64,000 nucleotides of DNA from NCBI RefSeq assembly GCF_025449335.1, contig NZ_CP104883.1, positions 439,501 through 503,500 of the forward strand. Reading direction: 5' to 3'. The DNA comes from Bartonella sp. HY328. Its GTDB lineage: Bacteria > Pseudomonadota > Alphaproteobacteria > Rhizobiales > Rhizobiaceae. Shown here in pieces: positions 43,750-52,096 of the stretch; position 1 is the stretch's first letter, and every line of letters starts with the position of its first letter. The position numbers were made by a program, and so were the translations under genes. The notes under the pieces were generated by a model. That model saw nothing but the letters and a program-made list of their open reading frames with translations. It was not told the DNA's origin and made no database searches.

Positions 43750-45216
43750 ATGGCTTTTTTTCCTATTGCTGAATATCGCCCTGATGTTGCTGATATAAAT
43801 GGACAATTTACCGATGATATTCGCAATGTTATTCCTGCCGATGGCTCTTATATACCAATGCCTTCTTTTGAAGTTTTTACCGGTAATTTGATGGCAAAGC
43901 CCTTAGGTGGCATTGCTGTGCGCGCCGTTGATGGCACAACGCTTATATTTTGCGGTACTGACACTGGTCTTTATATGTTGGATAATACTGATTTAACCTG
44001 GAAAAATATTGGCAAAGAGGATTTTAGCTATTCGGCCAATGAAGATGCGCGTTGGAGTTTTGCGGCCTTTGGCAATTATGTCATTGCGGTGAATAAAAAC
44101 GATGCACCGCAAGTCTTTATCATTGGGCAAGTAAGTCGGTTTCGTAATCTTGGTGGTGATCCGCCGCGAGCAGGTTTAGTGCGGGTTTGGGGTGACTTTG
44201 TGTGCCTAATGCAATTGCCTGATTTTCCCAACCGTGTTCATTGGTCGGGGCTTAATGATGCGGAATGGTGGACGGTAGGGCAAAAAAATTGCGATTATCA
44301 AAATTTTCCTGATGGTGGCAATGTTCAAGGTTCTAGTGAAACAACAAATCCTATTGTATTTTTGCAAACTGCTATTTATCGCGCCACCTTTGTGCCCGGC
44401 TCTGACATTATTTTTAGTTTTCAAAAAATTCACGATAAACGTGGTGCGAAGTCAGCCGCTTCGATTGCTTGTCGGGGATCTTATGCTTTTTATGCTGATG
44501 AGGGTGGTTTTTTTCAAATAGGCATGGATGGTGCAATTAGCCCAATTGGCTTTGAAAAAGTAGATCGCAGTGTTTTTTCTAAATTAAATGCCGTTGATAT
44601 TTCCAGCATGTTTGGCGCAATTGATCCATTTTATAGCCGTGTTTACTGGATTACCGATTATTTGGGGACCGGCATTTTTCGTGAAATGCTGATTTATGAT
44701 TGGGGATTGCAACGCTGGTCTTTGGTTAATGTTGAGACTTGCGGCATTATGCCAATTTATAATGCTGGCTATACGCTTGATGGCTTAGACCGTGTATCAA
44801 TGAGTCTTGAAACCTTACCATTTTCATTAGACAGCAAGGCTTGGCAGGGCGGCGCACCGATTTTGGGGGCGTTTTCGGCAGATTATCGGCTTGGTGCATT
44901 TTCTGGCACTGGGATGGAGGCAATTGTTTCGTCGCAAGAGATTGGCTCAACCGCTGGTAGTGTGCAACGAATTAGCTCAGTGTTTGCTGCCATTGATACC
45001 GATCAGGCTTTTTTATGTGTTGGAACACGATTTCGCCGTAACCTTTATGACCCAATTCGATGGGGGGTGGAAAAATTGCCCTCCTATAATAGTGGCCGCT
45101 ATCACATGCGAGCGCGAGGGCGTTTTCATAAATTTCGTTTGCGTGTTCCAGCCGGTGAGGTTTGGAAACATGTCAAGGGTTTTGATGTTGATTTTAATTT
45201 TGCGGGGATGCGATGA
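43750..45216 (+). CDS. Packaged-DNA stabilisation protein (P22 gp10-like)
   Basis: A 488-residue beta-rich protein. Motifs such as WSFAAFGNYVIAVNKNDAPQ, NRVHWSGLNDAEWW and SYAFYADEGGFFQIG repeat a propeller-like pattern seen in P22 gp10 and relatives, which close the tail channel and keep packaged DNA inside. It follows the adaptor and precedes small tail genes. AAAGG precedes the ATG. The stop overlaps the start of the next gene by four bases (ATGA), so the two are translationally coupled. Confidence 0.85.
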   Translation: MAFFPIAEYRPDVADINGQFTDDIRNVIPADGSYIPMPSFEVFTGNLMAKPLGGIAVRAVDGTTLIFCGTDTGLYMLDNTDLTWKNIGKEDFSYSANEDARWSFAAFGNYVIAVNKNDAPQVFIIGQVSRFRNLGGDPPRAGLVRVWGDFVCLMQLPDFPNRVHWSGLNDAEWWTVGQKNCDYQNFPDGGNVQGSSETTNPIVFLQTAIYRATFVPGSDIIFSFQKIHDKRGAKSAASIACRGSYAFYADEGGFFQIGMDGAISPIGFEKVDRSVFSKLNAVDISSMFGAIDPFYSRVYWITDYLGTGIFREMLIYDWGLQRWSLVNVETCGIMPIYNAGYTLDGLDRVSMSLETLPFSLDSKAWQGGAPILGAFSADYRLGAFSGTGMEAIVSSQEIGSTAGSVQRISSVFAAIDTDQAFLCVGTRFRRNLYDPIRWGVEKLPSYNSGRYHMRARGRFHKFRLRVPAGEVWKHVKGFDVDFNFAGMR

Positions 45217-45641
45217 GCCTATCAATCTATTTAACCAGTGAGTGGAGCTTTGAAGAAATTGCGCCATATAGCAAGGCGATAAGCGAAGCCATGAAAAAAC
45301 TGGAGCTGCGTTTTCCAGATGATATTAGCATTGCAAATCTTGCCCGCAACATTGCCGAGGGTGTTGAGCAGCTATGGCTCATTTTGGATGAAAAAAAGGA
45401 CTTTGTTGCTTTTGTTACAAGCCAGAGTGAGGTGACTGAAACGGGACGGAAGCGCTTGCTTTTACTGGAATTGGCGGGTGAGGGCGGGCCGTTTATTGCT
45501 GATTTAATTCAGCCAATTGAAGTTTGGGCGCGAAATAATGGCTTTGATGAAATTTGCCCGATTGGGCGACTAGGTTGGCGCAAAGCTTTAGCAAAACATG
45601 GTTATGCGGCAAAATTTGTCCGTTATTATAAGGAGCTTTAA
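45213..45641 (+). CDS. Phage protein with GNAT-like fold
   Basis: A 142-residue protein coupled to the gp10-like gene through an ATGA overlap. The pattern WLILDEKKDFVAFVTSQSEV, then RLLLLELAGEGGPF and a C-terminal GRLGWRKALAKHGYAAKFV, resembles an acetyltransferase fold with the last part matching the typical GW-x-x-x-L-x-x-x-GY ending. Similar small proteins follow gp10-like genes in podoviruses; whether they are active enzymes is unknown to me. Its stop codon is followed directly by the next gene. Confidence 0.6.
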   Translation: MSLSIYLTSEWSFEEIAPYSKAISEAMKKLELRFPDDISIANLARNIAEGVEQLWLILDEKKDFVAFVTSQSEVTETGRKRLLLLELAGEGGPFIADLIQPIEVWARNNGFDEICPIGRLGWRKALAKHGYAAKFVRYYKEL

Positions 45642-45642
45642 T

Positions 45643-46692
45643 ATGGGTGGTAGCACAGGAAAAAATAGTAAAACCGAACAAAGCCAGACACAGAGCCAGA
45701 CCAATGCGCCGCCTGCTTGGTCGCAAGCTTTATTTCAGCAAGGGGCAAGTGATGCTCTATCGGCCTATCAAAATGGACAAGGCGGTAATGTTTATCAAGG
45801 GCAGCGCGTTGCAGATTTAAGTGATACAACAAAGTCTGCTATTGATGGTTTGACAGATAGTGCTAATAATTTCAACAATGATTATCTTCGTCAATTGATG
45901 AATAATCCTACCTCAAGTGCTAGTAATTTAACAAAAATGGCATCAGGTGATTTAATTGGCAATAATAGTGCTTTTAACGAAGCATTACAAAATACGTTAA
46001 ATAATACTGCCACCACAATTAATAGCCAGATGGCAGGTGCTGGGCGATATGGCTCGGGTGCGCATTCGGGAGTTCTTGCCAATAATCTAGGCCAAGTTGC
46101 AACCTCCGCTTTGTCCAACCAATATAATCAAGATGTAAAAAATATGCTAACTGCCAATAGTCAGATTGACAGTGCCAATCAAGGGCAAGTGGCCGGTGCT
46201 GCCAACTATTTAGGCAATGAAAGCAATGCTTGGCGCAATGCATTAAATGGTGGCCAGACGCTTGATGATAATGCGCAGGCGCAAGTTGATGCCGATTGGC
46301 AAAAATGGCTTGAAGATGACAACCGTGATTGGAGTAGGCTTAATCTTTTACAAAATGCGGCAACTGGTTTTTCAGGCAATTATGGCACAAGCAGTGGTTC
46401 GAGCCAAAGCGAGACAACCAAAAAGCCAAGCCTGTTGGATACGGCGAAAACGGTTGGTGGCTTGATTGGCAAATCTGATATTCGCGCCAAAGAGAACATT
46501 GTTCAAATTGGAAATCGCAATGGCTATCCGCTTTATGAGTTTAATTATTGTGGGCAGCCACAACGTTATCGCGGCGTGATGGCGCAAGATGTTTTATCCA
46601 TTAAACCACAAGCAGTGCTGATTGATGAGCGTGATGGCCTTTATTGTGTTGATTATACTGAGATCGGCTTTGCTATGGAATTAGTTCATTAA
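45643..46692 (+). CDS. Virion protein with C-terminal S74 intramolecular chaperone domain
   Basis: A 349-residue protein, Asn/Gln/Ser-rich in its first 270 residues with helical, low-complexity stretches. The end is a peptidase S74 domain: SDIRAKENIVQIG, YPLYEFNY, RYRGVMAQDVL. The serine and the lysine five residues later match the catalytic dyad that trims the chaperone after trimer folding. AGGAG eight bases before the ATG at 45643 sets the start. It is likely a tail or injected protein; the specific role is inferred. Confidence 0.85.
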   Translation: MGGSTGKNSKTEQSQTQSQTNAPPAWSQALFQQGASDALSAYQNGQGGNVYQGQRVADLSDTTKSAIDGLTDSANNFNNDYLRQLMNNPTSSASNLTKMASGDLIGNNSAFNEALQNTLNNTATTINSQMAGAGRYGSGAHSGVLANNLGQVATSALSNQYNQDVKNMLTANSQIDSANQGQVAGAANYLGNESNAWRNALNGGQTLDDNAQAQVDADWQKWLEDDNRDWSRLNLLQNAATGFSGNYGTSSGSSQSETTKKPSLLDTAKTVGGLIGKSDIRAKENIVQIGNRNGYPLYEFNYCGQPQRYRGVMAQDVLSIKPQAVLIDERDGLYCVDYTEIGFAMELVH

Positions 46693-46757
46693 ACTTGCCT
46701 AGGTCCTGACCCTAAAAAGGCTTCTTAAGTTTTTCCCTTAATAATTTGGAGATGGTG

Positions 46758-47702
46758 ATGAGCACAATTTATGATTGGTCGCTCAATGCGGCGAATAATG
46801 CCAATGCCGATGATATTATCAATTGGTCGGAAGGGCAGCCACCAAGTTCGGTAAATAATTCAGCGCGGGCGATGATGCAGCGTATTCGCGAATATATTGC
46901 CGATATTGGTGGCACACTGATCGCGGGCGGAAGTGCAAATAGTGTGGAATTACGCAGTAATGCAACGATAACCAGCCTATTTGATGGTATTTTGGTGCGG
47001 TTTCGAGCCGTTGCCACTAATAATGGTAGTGCGACTTTGAATTTGAATGGTCTTGGTGCACGGCCATTTTTTCAGTCGAACTTTAATGGTGTTACTGCTT
47101 TAGTCGGTGGCGAAATTAAAATTGGTGGTATTTATGAGGCGGTTTACCAACAAAGTTTGAATAATGGTGGAGGTGGTTGGTTTTTGGCAGCACCAACACT
47201 AAGCCAACCCATTCCTACTGGTATGATTGCGCCTTTTGCTATGGCATTTGCGCCAAATGGTTGGCTTGAATGTAATGGAGCTGCGGTTTCACGCACTGCT
47301 TATCCTGCTTTGTTTAATGCCATTGGTGGCACTTGGGGGTGGGGTGATGGCCAGACAAGTTTTAATTTACCTGATTTTCGCGGTATATTCTTACGCGGGT
47401 GGGACCATGGGCGTGGCGTTGATAGCGGGCGTGCTTTTGCAACTGTTCAAGATAGTCAAAATCGTGCGCACAATCATGGTGGCGTAACCAGCACGAACGG
47501 CAATCATAATCATAATTTTACCTATTCGCAGACGGATTTGGTTGTTTCAGCAAATTTTGGTTTCAATGCTTTTACCCCGGCTTTGCACGAAGAAACACGC
47601 GCGACCACAACTAGCGGTAACCACAACCACACCATCAATTCTGATGGCGGTAACGAAGCGCGGCCGATTAATGTGACAATTTTATATGCGATAAAGGTGT
47701 AA
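46758..47702 (+). CDS. Tail collar-domain protein
   Basis: A 314-residue tail fibre protein. The phage tail collar domain is at about 152-235 (PNGWLECNGAAVSRTAYPALF and NLPDFRGIFLRGWDHGRG). The C-terminus has clustered histidines (NGNHNHNF, SGNHNHTIN), typical of metal-bound trimeric tips that touch the receptor. GGAG seven bases before the ATG at 46758 is preferred over the upstream in-frame TTG. It shares the collar motif with the repeat-bearing fibre gene downstream. Confidence 0.9.
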   Translation: MSTIYDWSLNAANNANADDIINWSEGQPPSSVNNSARAMMQRIREYIADIGGTLIAGGSANSVELRSNATITSLFDGILVRFRAVATNNGSATLNLNGLGARPFFQSNFNGVTALVGGEIKIGGIYEAVYQQSLNNGGGGWFLAAPTLSQPIPTGMIAPFAMAFAPNGWLECNGAAVSRTAYPALFNAIGGTWGWGDGQTSFNLPDFRGIFLRGWDHGRGVDSGRAFATVQDSQNRAHNHGGVTSTNGNHNHNFTYSQTDLVVSANFGFNAFTPALHEETRATTTSGNHNHTINSDGGNEARPINVTILYAIKV

Positions 47703-47703
47703 T

Positions 47704-48129
47704 ATGAGTGCAAGCCCCACGCCTTTTGCTATTTCTGGAATTAATGAACCGGAAAAAATTCGTGTACTCATTTATGCCAATAATGAAATGGTGCATGCGC
47801 CGCTGAATGCAGTTTTAAAAGCTGGTATAACGAGTGGCAGCAATGAAAATGGCGATTATGTTCGCTTTGCCGATGGCACTCAGATTTGTTGGGCCAATTC
47901 TGTATCATCAGTTAGGCCAAGCAATAATCAATCCTTTGATGAATGGATTTTTCCAGCTTCTTTCGTGTCAACACCAGTGGTTACAATCACGCCATTGTCG
48001 GTACAAAATAATAATTCTGTGCTCATTAGTGAGATTGACAGGGCAAAAGTACTGTTTAATCGCAATACCAATGAGTTAACCGGTAGTGTGAAGCCATTAC
48101 AAAGAATGGCCATGGGCCGCTGGTTTTAA
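47704..48129 (+). CDS. Tail-fibre-like hypothetical protein
   Basis: A 141-residue protein starting one base after the previous stop. The central GDYVRFADGTQICWANSV and FPASFVSTPVVTITPL are typical of receptor-binding tips in tail fibres of the gp53/H-type lectin-like kind. It could be a separate tip subunit. AATATG context leaves a weak ribosome binding site, so coupling with the previous gene is likely. A terminator follows 21 bases after the stop. Confidence 0.7.
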   Translation: MSASPTPFAISGINEPEKIRVLIYANNEMVHAPLNAVLKAGITSGSNENGDYVRFADGTQICWANSVSSVRPSNNQSFDEWIFPASFVSTPVVTITPLSVQNNNSVLISEIDRAKVLFNRNTNELTGSVKPLQRMAMGRWF

Positions 48130-48150
48130 AATTGTCATTAAAGTTTTTGG

Positions 48151-48172
48151 GCCGCTTTAAAGCGGCTTTTTT
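48151..48172 (+). terminator. Intrinsic terminator inside the tail gene block
   Basis: GCCGCT (48151-48156), loop TTAA, AGCGGC (48161-48166), then TTTTTT. It ends 13 bases before the next fibre gene's ATG, so that gene may be expressed by read-through or from a separate signal. Confidence 0.88.
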
Positions 48173-48185
48173 ATGGAGTTAACCT

Positions 48186-50003
48186 ATGGCTGTTCCTTAT
48201 CACACCCATAATTTTGAATTGCCAGCCGCAACCAAGCAAGAGGTGGTGGCAGGAATTGCAGTTGATAAAGTTGTTGTGCCTGCCAGTCTTGGCAGTGCAG
48301 CGGTTGAAAATGTATCAGCTTTTGCAACCGCAGCACAAGGCGCAAAGGCCGATTCGGCGGTTGGGCCTGATCGTAAAATTATTGCTGGCGATGGTTTACA
48401 AGGCGGTGGTAATTTTAGTGAAGATAGAACCCTTAGCTTATCCGAAGCAACATTAACTGCTTTAGATAATGCAAATAATGCTGCCTCTAAATTTATGATC
48501 CTATCACCTGGTCGAGGTTTGACGGGTGGCGGCACTTTAAGTGATCGCAGTATTGAGTTTTCACTAAATAGTACAAGCTTAGCAGCTATTGCTAAAGCGC
48601 AAACCGCAGTGCAACCCGAAGATCTTGGCGCATTAGCCAAAAAGAGCAAAATCGCCATTGCCGACATTACCGCGACTGGTACCGCCAATAGCACCAGCTT
48701 TCTGCGTGGGGACGGCAGTTGGGCCACTGTTTCCGCAACTGGATCTGGCAGTGGCGATATGGCAAAATCGGTCTATGATCCGAGCGGTAAAAATAGTGAT
48801 GCTTTCAATATGGATAATATGGTGACTGGAACCACCAATCGTTTATTTACTGCAAACGATAAAGTTGCCCTTGATGATGCTGCTAGTAAAGCGAAAACCG
48901 CGGTGCAACCGGCAGATCTTGGCGCATTAGCCAAAAAGAGCAAAATCGCCATTGCCGACATTACCGCGACTGGTAGCGCCAATAGCTCTAGCTTTTTGCG
49001 TGGGGACGGCAGTTGGGCCACTGTTTCCGCAACTGGATCTGGCAGTGGCGATATGGCAAAATCGGTCTATGATCCGAGCGGTAAAAATAGTGATGCTTTC
49101 AATATGGATAATATGGTGGCTGGAACCACCAATCGTTTATTTACTGCAAACGATAAAGTCGCCCTTGATGATGCTGCTAGTAAAGCGAAAACCGCGGTGC
49201 AACCGGCAGATCTTGGCGCATTAGCTAAAAAGAGCAAAATTGCTATTGCCGACATCACCGCGACTGGTAGCGCCAATAGCTCTAGCTTTTTGCGTGGGGA
49301 CGGTAGTTGGGCCACTGTTTCCGCAACTGGATCTGGTAGTGGTGATATGGCAAAATCGGTCTATGATCCCAATAATGTGGCGGCAGATATTTTTGACGCT
49401 GATAACCTTAATGAAGGGAGCCGCAATCTATTTTTACGTACAACTGAACGGCGTGCAATTGCAGCTGTTTTGGCTTCACAAAATAGTTTCGTTGGGCAGA
49501 TTGCGTTTTTTGCCGCCAGCCAAGCGCCCTCTGGCTGGTTAAAAGCTAATGGTGCATTGGTATCTCGTATCTCCTACCCTAACCTTTGGGCTTTTGTCGC
49601 AGAAAATGGTGCTTTGGTAGAGGAAAGCGATTGGCAAGCCGGAGCACAAGGTTGTTTTTCTTACGGCAATGGTGAAGCTTCTATGTTTAGGCTTCCTGAT
49701 TTGCGTGGAGAGTTTTTGCGTAGTTTTGATGATGGGCGTGGTGTTGATGCAGGGCGAGTTATTGGTACAGCACAAGGCGATGCTATACGCAATATTACTG
49801 CAAAATTATCAGCGGCGGGCGGCGTGCCGTGGAGTAACCCAAGTGGTGCTTTTTCGCTCAATAATACCGGGGCTTATCGAAATGGTGGCTCAACCATTGT
49901 GGTAACCGGTCCGGCACTGACATTTGATGCGTCAAATGTTGTGCCTACTGCCAACGAAAATCGCCCGCGCAATATCGCTTTATTAGCTTGTATACGTTAT
50001 TAA
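48186..50003 (+). CDS. Repeat-bearing tail fibre protein with collar domain
   Basis: A 605-residue fibre. Residues about 137-395 are built from nearly identical 98-residue units (ADLGALAKKSKIAIADITAT, SFLRGDGSWATVSATGSG, RLFTANDKVALDDAASKAKT), two full and one partial. The collar domain follows at about 440-525 (APSGWLKANGALVSR, FRLPDLRGEFLRSFDDGRG). The end matches the tip of other collar proteins (NENRPRNIALLACIRY). Repeats would set shaft length; the tip binds the host surface. A tail-fibre chaperone gene follows. Confidence 0.9.
   Translation: MAVPYHTHNFELPAATKQEVVAGIAVDKVVVPASLGSAAVENVSAFATAAQGAKADSAVGPDRKIIAGDGLQGGGNFSEDRTLSLSEATLTALDNANNAASKFMILSPGRGLTGGGTLSDRSIEFSLNSTSLAAIAKAQTAVQPEDLGALAKKSKIAIADITATGTANSTSFLRGDGSWATVSATGSGSGDMAKSVYDPSGKNSDAFNMDNMVTGTTNRLFTANDKVALDDAASKAKTAVQPADLGALAKKSKIAIADITATGSANSSSFLRGDGSWATVSATGSGSGDMAKSVYDPSGKNSDAFNMDNMVAGTTNRLFTANDKVALDDAASKAKTAVQPADLGALAKKSKIAIADITATGSANSSSFLRGDGSWATVSATGSGSGDMAKSVYDPNNVAADIFDADNLNEGSRNLFLRTTERRAIAAVLASQNSFVGQIAFFAASQAPSGWLKANGALVSRISYPNLWAFVAENGALVEESDWQAGAQGCFSYGNGEASMFRLPDLRGEFLRSFDDGRGVDAGRVIGTAQGDAIRNITAKLSAAGGVPWSNPSGAFSLNNTGAYRNGGSTIVVTGPALTFDASNVVPTANENRPRNIALLACIRY
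48594..49368 (+). repeat. Direct 294-bp repeats within the tail fibre gene
   Basis: The word GATCTTGGCGCATTAG starts at 48621 and 48915, and its near match at 49209, exactly 294 bases apart. Two full units and a third ending near 49368 are almost identical at the DNA level, with few substitutions. The unit is 98 codons, so copy change keeps the frame. Confidence 0.92.
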
Positions 50004-50014
50004 GGTTAAAAATT

Positions 50015-50581
50015 ATGAGTGCACCAAAAATTTATAATTATCATCCAAATAGTTTTGAATATTTAGGGCAAGGCGTTGCAGATCGTTCGCCGATGGAAGA
50101 GGGCGTTTGGTTGTTTCCCGCCTTTTCAACCTTGCAACCACCGCCAAAATTAAAAAAAAATCAAAATGCTATTTTTCTATCTGAGCAAGATAAATGGCAA
50201 ATCATCGCTGATTATCGCGGTGATATTTGGTTTGATAGCGATGGCACCAGGATAGAAATAAATAGCTTGGGCAACCCTGCCGAAATTGGGCTTTTGCGTC
50301 AAGCGCCCAAAAATGATGAACATCAGGTTGATGATGACAAAATCTATCCTGTTTTAACTGCTCGCCAAATACGACTATTATTACGCAAGCTTGATAAATT
50401 GCCCCTTGTGCAAGGCGTCATCAACACTCTGCCATCGCCTAAAAAAGAAGATGCGCAAATAGAGTGGGATTATGGTTTGAGTTTTGACCATGAGCATTTT
50501 TTGGTTCAGCATATTGTGAGTGGTTTGGCGCTTGATTGGGATAGTTTTAATGAAGCTTGGCAGGAATTTTCCAAAATATAA
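50015..50581 (+). CDS. Tail fibre assembly protein (Tfa-like chaperone)
   Basis: A 188-residue protein with the Tfa N-terminal pattern: YNYHPNSFEYLGQGVADRSP, VWLFPAFSTLQPPP, and DKWQIIADYRGDIWF. Tfa proteins help the adjacent fibre trimerise or cap its tip. It directly follows the fibre gene, as expected. AAGG before the ATG at 50015 and the family N-terminus choose this start over one overlapping the fibre gene. The C-terminal third is not recognised. Confidence 0.82.
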   Translation: MSAPKIYNYHPNSFEYLGQGVADRSPMEEGVWLFPAFSTLQPPPKLKKNQNAIFLSEQDKWQIIADYRGDIWFDSDGTRIEINSLGNPAEIGLLRQAPKNDEHQVDDDKIYPVLTARQIRLLLRKLDKLPLVQGVINTLPSPKKEDAQIEWDYGLSFDHEHFLVQHIVSGLALDWDSFNEAWQEFSKI

Positions 50582-50616
50582 TTGGGAATAGATTTTTATC
50601 CTAGAAAGGTGATTTC

Positions 50617-51282
50617 GTGACTAGAAAAATCAATCAACAAGGGTTGGATCACATCAAACGCTGGGAAGGTTTACGCATTAACGCTTATCAAGATAGTGCG
50701 AATGTTTGGACAATTGGCTACGGGCATACCAGTATGGCAGGTGATCCTTATGTAAGGCCGGGCATGGTAATTACCGATATTGAGGCCACTCATATTTTAA
50801 TGCGTGATTTAAGGCAATTTGAACAAGCGGTTGAGCAAGCCGTTAAAGTTAAATTGAATGACAGCCAATTTGCAGCACTTGTTTCATTTGCCTATAATGT
50901 TGGGGTTGGGGCTTTTAAAAAATCTTCTTTGCTTAAAAAATTAAACAAGGGCGATTATGATGGAGTGCCGGTGGAATTGATGAAATGGGTTAATGCGGGC
51001 GGTAAACGCTTGCAAGGGCTAGTTAATCGAAGATCTGCTGAGGGTGGTTTATGGGCAAAGGGTGAATTTGTTTCGTCTAATTATATCAAACCGCAACCAA
51101 TTAAGGATAATCCTTTGACTAAGCCAGAAGTGATTGCCCCAATATTGGGAGCTGCATCAGGATTAACTGGTTTTGCTAGTGGCGGGGGACCTTTTCAATG
51201 GGCTTTAGCCCTTGTTATGGTAGTGGCGGCCTTTATTGGTGCAGCTTATTTTATTCGCCGTATCAAAAAGGAAAATACTTAA
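50617..51282 (+). CDS. Endolysin, GH24 lysozyme with C-terminal membrane segment
   Basis: A 221-residue muramidase. The catalytic residues of T4/P22-type lysozymes are E17 (RWEG), D26 (AYQD) and T32 (WTIGYGHT), followed by ALVSFAYNVGVGAF. It cleaves peptidoglycan for lysis. After the enzyme domain (to about 150) comes a linker and a membrane helix near 188-212 (WALALVMVVAAFIGAAYFI) with a basic tail, which is not normal for this family. GTG start with AAAGGTG upstream. The Rz gene begins on the base after its stop codon. Confidence 0.9.
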   Translation: MTRKINQQGLDHIKRWEGLRINAYQDSANVWTIGYGHTSMAGDPYVRPGMVITDIEATHILMRDLRQFEQAVEQAVKVKLNDSQFAALVSFAYNVGVGAFKKSSLLKKLNKGDYDGVPVELMKWVNAGGKRLQGLVNRRSAEGGLWAKGEFVSSNYIKPQPIKDNPLTKPEVIAPILGAASGLTGFASGGGPFQWALALVMVVAAFIGAAYFIRRIKKENT

Positions 51283-51555
51283 ATGATTTGGCCCTATAAA
51301 ATTGGCATAATTGCTGTTTGTTTCTTTGCCGCCGCATCAAGCGGCTTTTTTTATGGGCGCAATTTTGAGCGCGAGGCTGCGCTAAAATCAGCGGTTAAAG
51401 CCTACCAATTAGCGAGTAAAATTCAAAATGAAGTTGATCTATATAGCGATTATGCTTTGTGCCTTGCCCTTAATGGGGTGTCAAAGCCCTTCCCAAAAAA
51501 TGATCCATGCGAGGCTCTCTTGCGCAGGGTGGACGGCACCGCCGAAAATAAATGA
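51283..51555 (+). CDS. Rz-like inner-membrane spanin
   Basis: A 90-residue protein beginning immediately after the endolysin stop. One N-terminal membrane helix (IGIIAVCFFAAASSGFFYG) is followed by a helical periplasmic domain (FEREAALKSAVKAYQLASKI) and two cysteines. Size, topology and position after the endolysin identify an i-spanin, which with Rz1 fuses inner and outer membranes at lysis. Its coding sequence contains a terminator-like hairpin (51331-51352). The Rz1 gene is nested across its second half in another frame. Confidence 0.8.
   Translation: MIWPYKIGIIAVCFFAAASSGFFYGRNFEREAALKSAVKAYQLASKIQNEVDLYSDYALCLALNGVSKPFPKNDPCEALLRRVDGTAENK
51331..51352 (+). terminator. Terminator-like hairpin inside the Rz coding sequence
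   Basis: GCCGC (51331-51335), loop ATCAA, GCGGC (51341-51345), then seven T (51346-51352). These bases also encode AAASSGFF of the Rz membrane helix. Confidence 0.6.
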
Positions 51556-51646
51556 GCCAGCCCAATTGGTTTTGAAAGAGCCGCTACTTAGCAAATGGCT
51601 TGTGGTAACCAATCGCTTTGGGCAAAAGCAAGGCTGTTGGAAGTAA
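51428..51646 (+). CDS. Rz1-like outer-membrane spanin lipoprotein
   Basis: A 72-residue lipoprotein encoded in the +1 frame relative to Rz, overlapping it by 128 bases and extending past it. The lipobox LMGC (cysteine 18) ends the signal MKLIYIAIMLCALPLMG, and the mature peptide is short with prolines (WTAPPKINEP), as in o-spanins. Nested Rz/Rz1 genes are a hallmark of phage lysis cassettes, which supports both reading frames. Confidence 0.8.
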   Translation: MKLIYIAIMLCALPLMGCQSPSQKMIHARLSCAGWTAPPKINEPAQLVLKEPLLSKWLVVTNRFGQKQGCWK

Positions 51647-51650
51647 AGGA

Positions 51651-51781
51651 AAAAAGATGCTCTTGTTAGAGCGTTTTTCCAAAAAGTGTGAAGCGGTTTT
51701 CGGACAAAAAACATGGTGTAAACAATTGATTAGAGCACCCATCTGATCCAGTCAGATCGGCGCTCTAAAAGGCATCTTTTT
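51651..51781. terminator. Inverted repeat framing a RIME-like element after the lysis genes
   Basis: AAAAAGATGC (51651-51660) and its exact complement GCATCTTTTT (51772-51781) flank the palindromic repeat. The T-run at the end suggests an intrinsic terminator whose loop was expanded by insertion of the repeat. Confidence 0.6.
51666..51768. repeat. RIME-like palindromic repeat, copy 1
   Basis: About 103 bases bounded by TTAGAGCG and CGCTCTAA, with internal words GTGTGAAGCGGTTTTCGGAC and an imperfect GATCTGA/TCAGATC hairpin. It matches the copy at 57783-57888 almost throughout. The layout resembles the Rhizobium-specific intergenic mosaic elements as I know them. Confidence 0.85.
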
Positions 51782-51802
51782 AATTATTCCTATATGATGA
51801 AA

Positions 51803-52096
51803 TCAATCATCATATTCTTGGCCGGTAATATTGCCTTGATTGTCAACGCGAAGCTCAAGGCGCTGGTTGTTTCTGTCTGTTACCTCAACTTCCCAACCGT
51901 AATATTTTTGGTCAATATCACGAATTTGATAGCCTGCTTGTTCAATTTTACTGGCAAGTTGTGAAGTACTGATGCGGGCGCTTGTTTGTGTAGGATAGGG
52001 CGCATTTTGTGCATAAGAAGCGGACACTAAACCAGTAACACCAATTGCTGCTATTGCAGAGGTAACAACAAGGGCGCGTAACGTTTTAACTGACAT
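51803..52096 (-). CDS. Exported PepSY-domain protein
   Basis: A 97-residue periplasmic protein: signal peptide to about residue 30 (ALVVTSAIAAIGVTGLVSAS, then YAQ), followed by a single PepSY domain (LASKIEQAGYQIRDIDQKYY, GWEVEVTDRNNQRLELRVD). PepSY domains often inhibit or bind peptidases; a specific partner is not known here. It lies on the opposite strand between the spanin genes and the holin-like gene, so it is probably a host gene that entered the phage-derived region or marks its right edge. Confidence 0.85.
   Translation of the reverse strand: MSVKTLRALVVTSAIAAIGVTGLVSASYAQNAPYPTQTSARISTSQLASKIEQAGYQIRDIDQKYYGWEVEVTDRNNQRLELRVDNQGNITGQEYDD

Noticed and set aside
48200..49315. Long minus-strand frames opposite the tail-fibre repeats
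   Set aside because: They repeat with the same 294-bp period and are shadows created by the codon pattern of the fibre gene.
48594..49368. Possible CRISPR-like periodicity
   Set aside because: The units are 294 bp, contiguous and coding; there are no short repeats with variable spacers.
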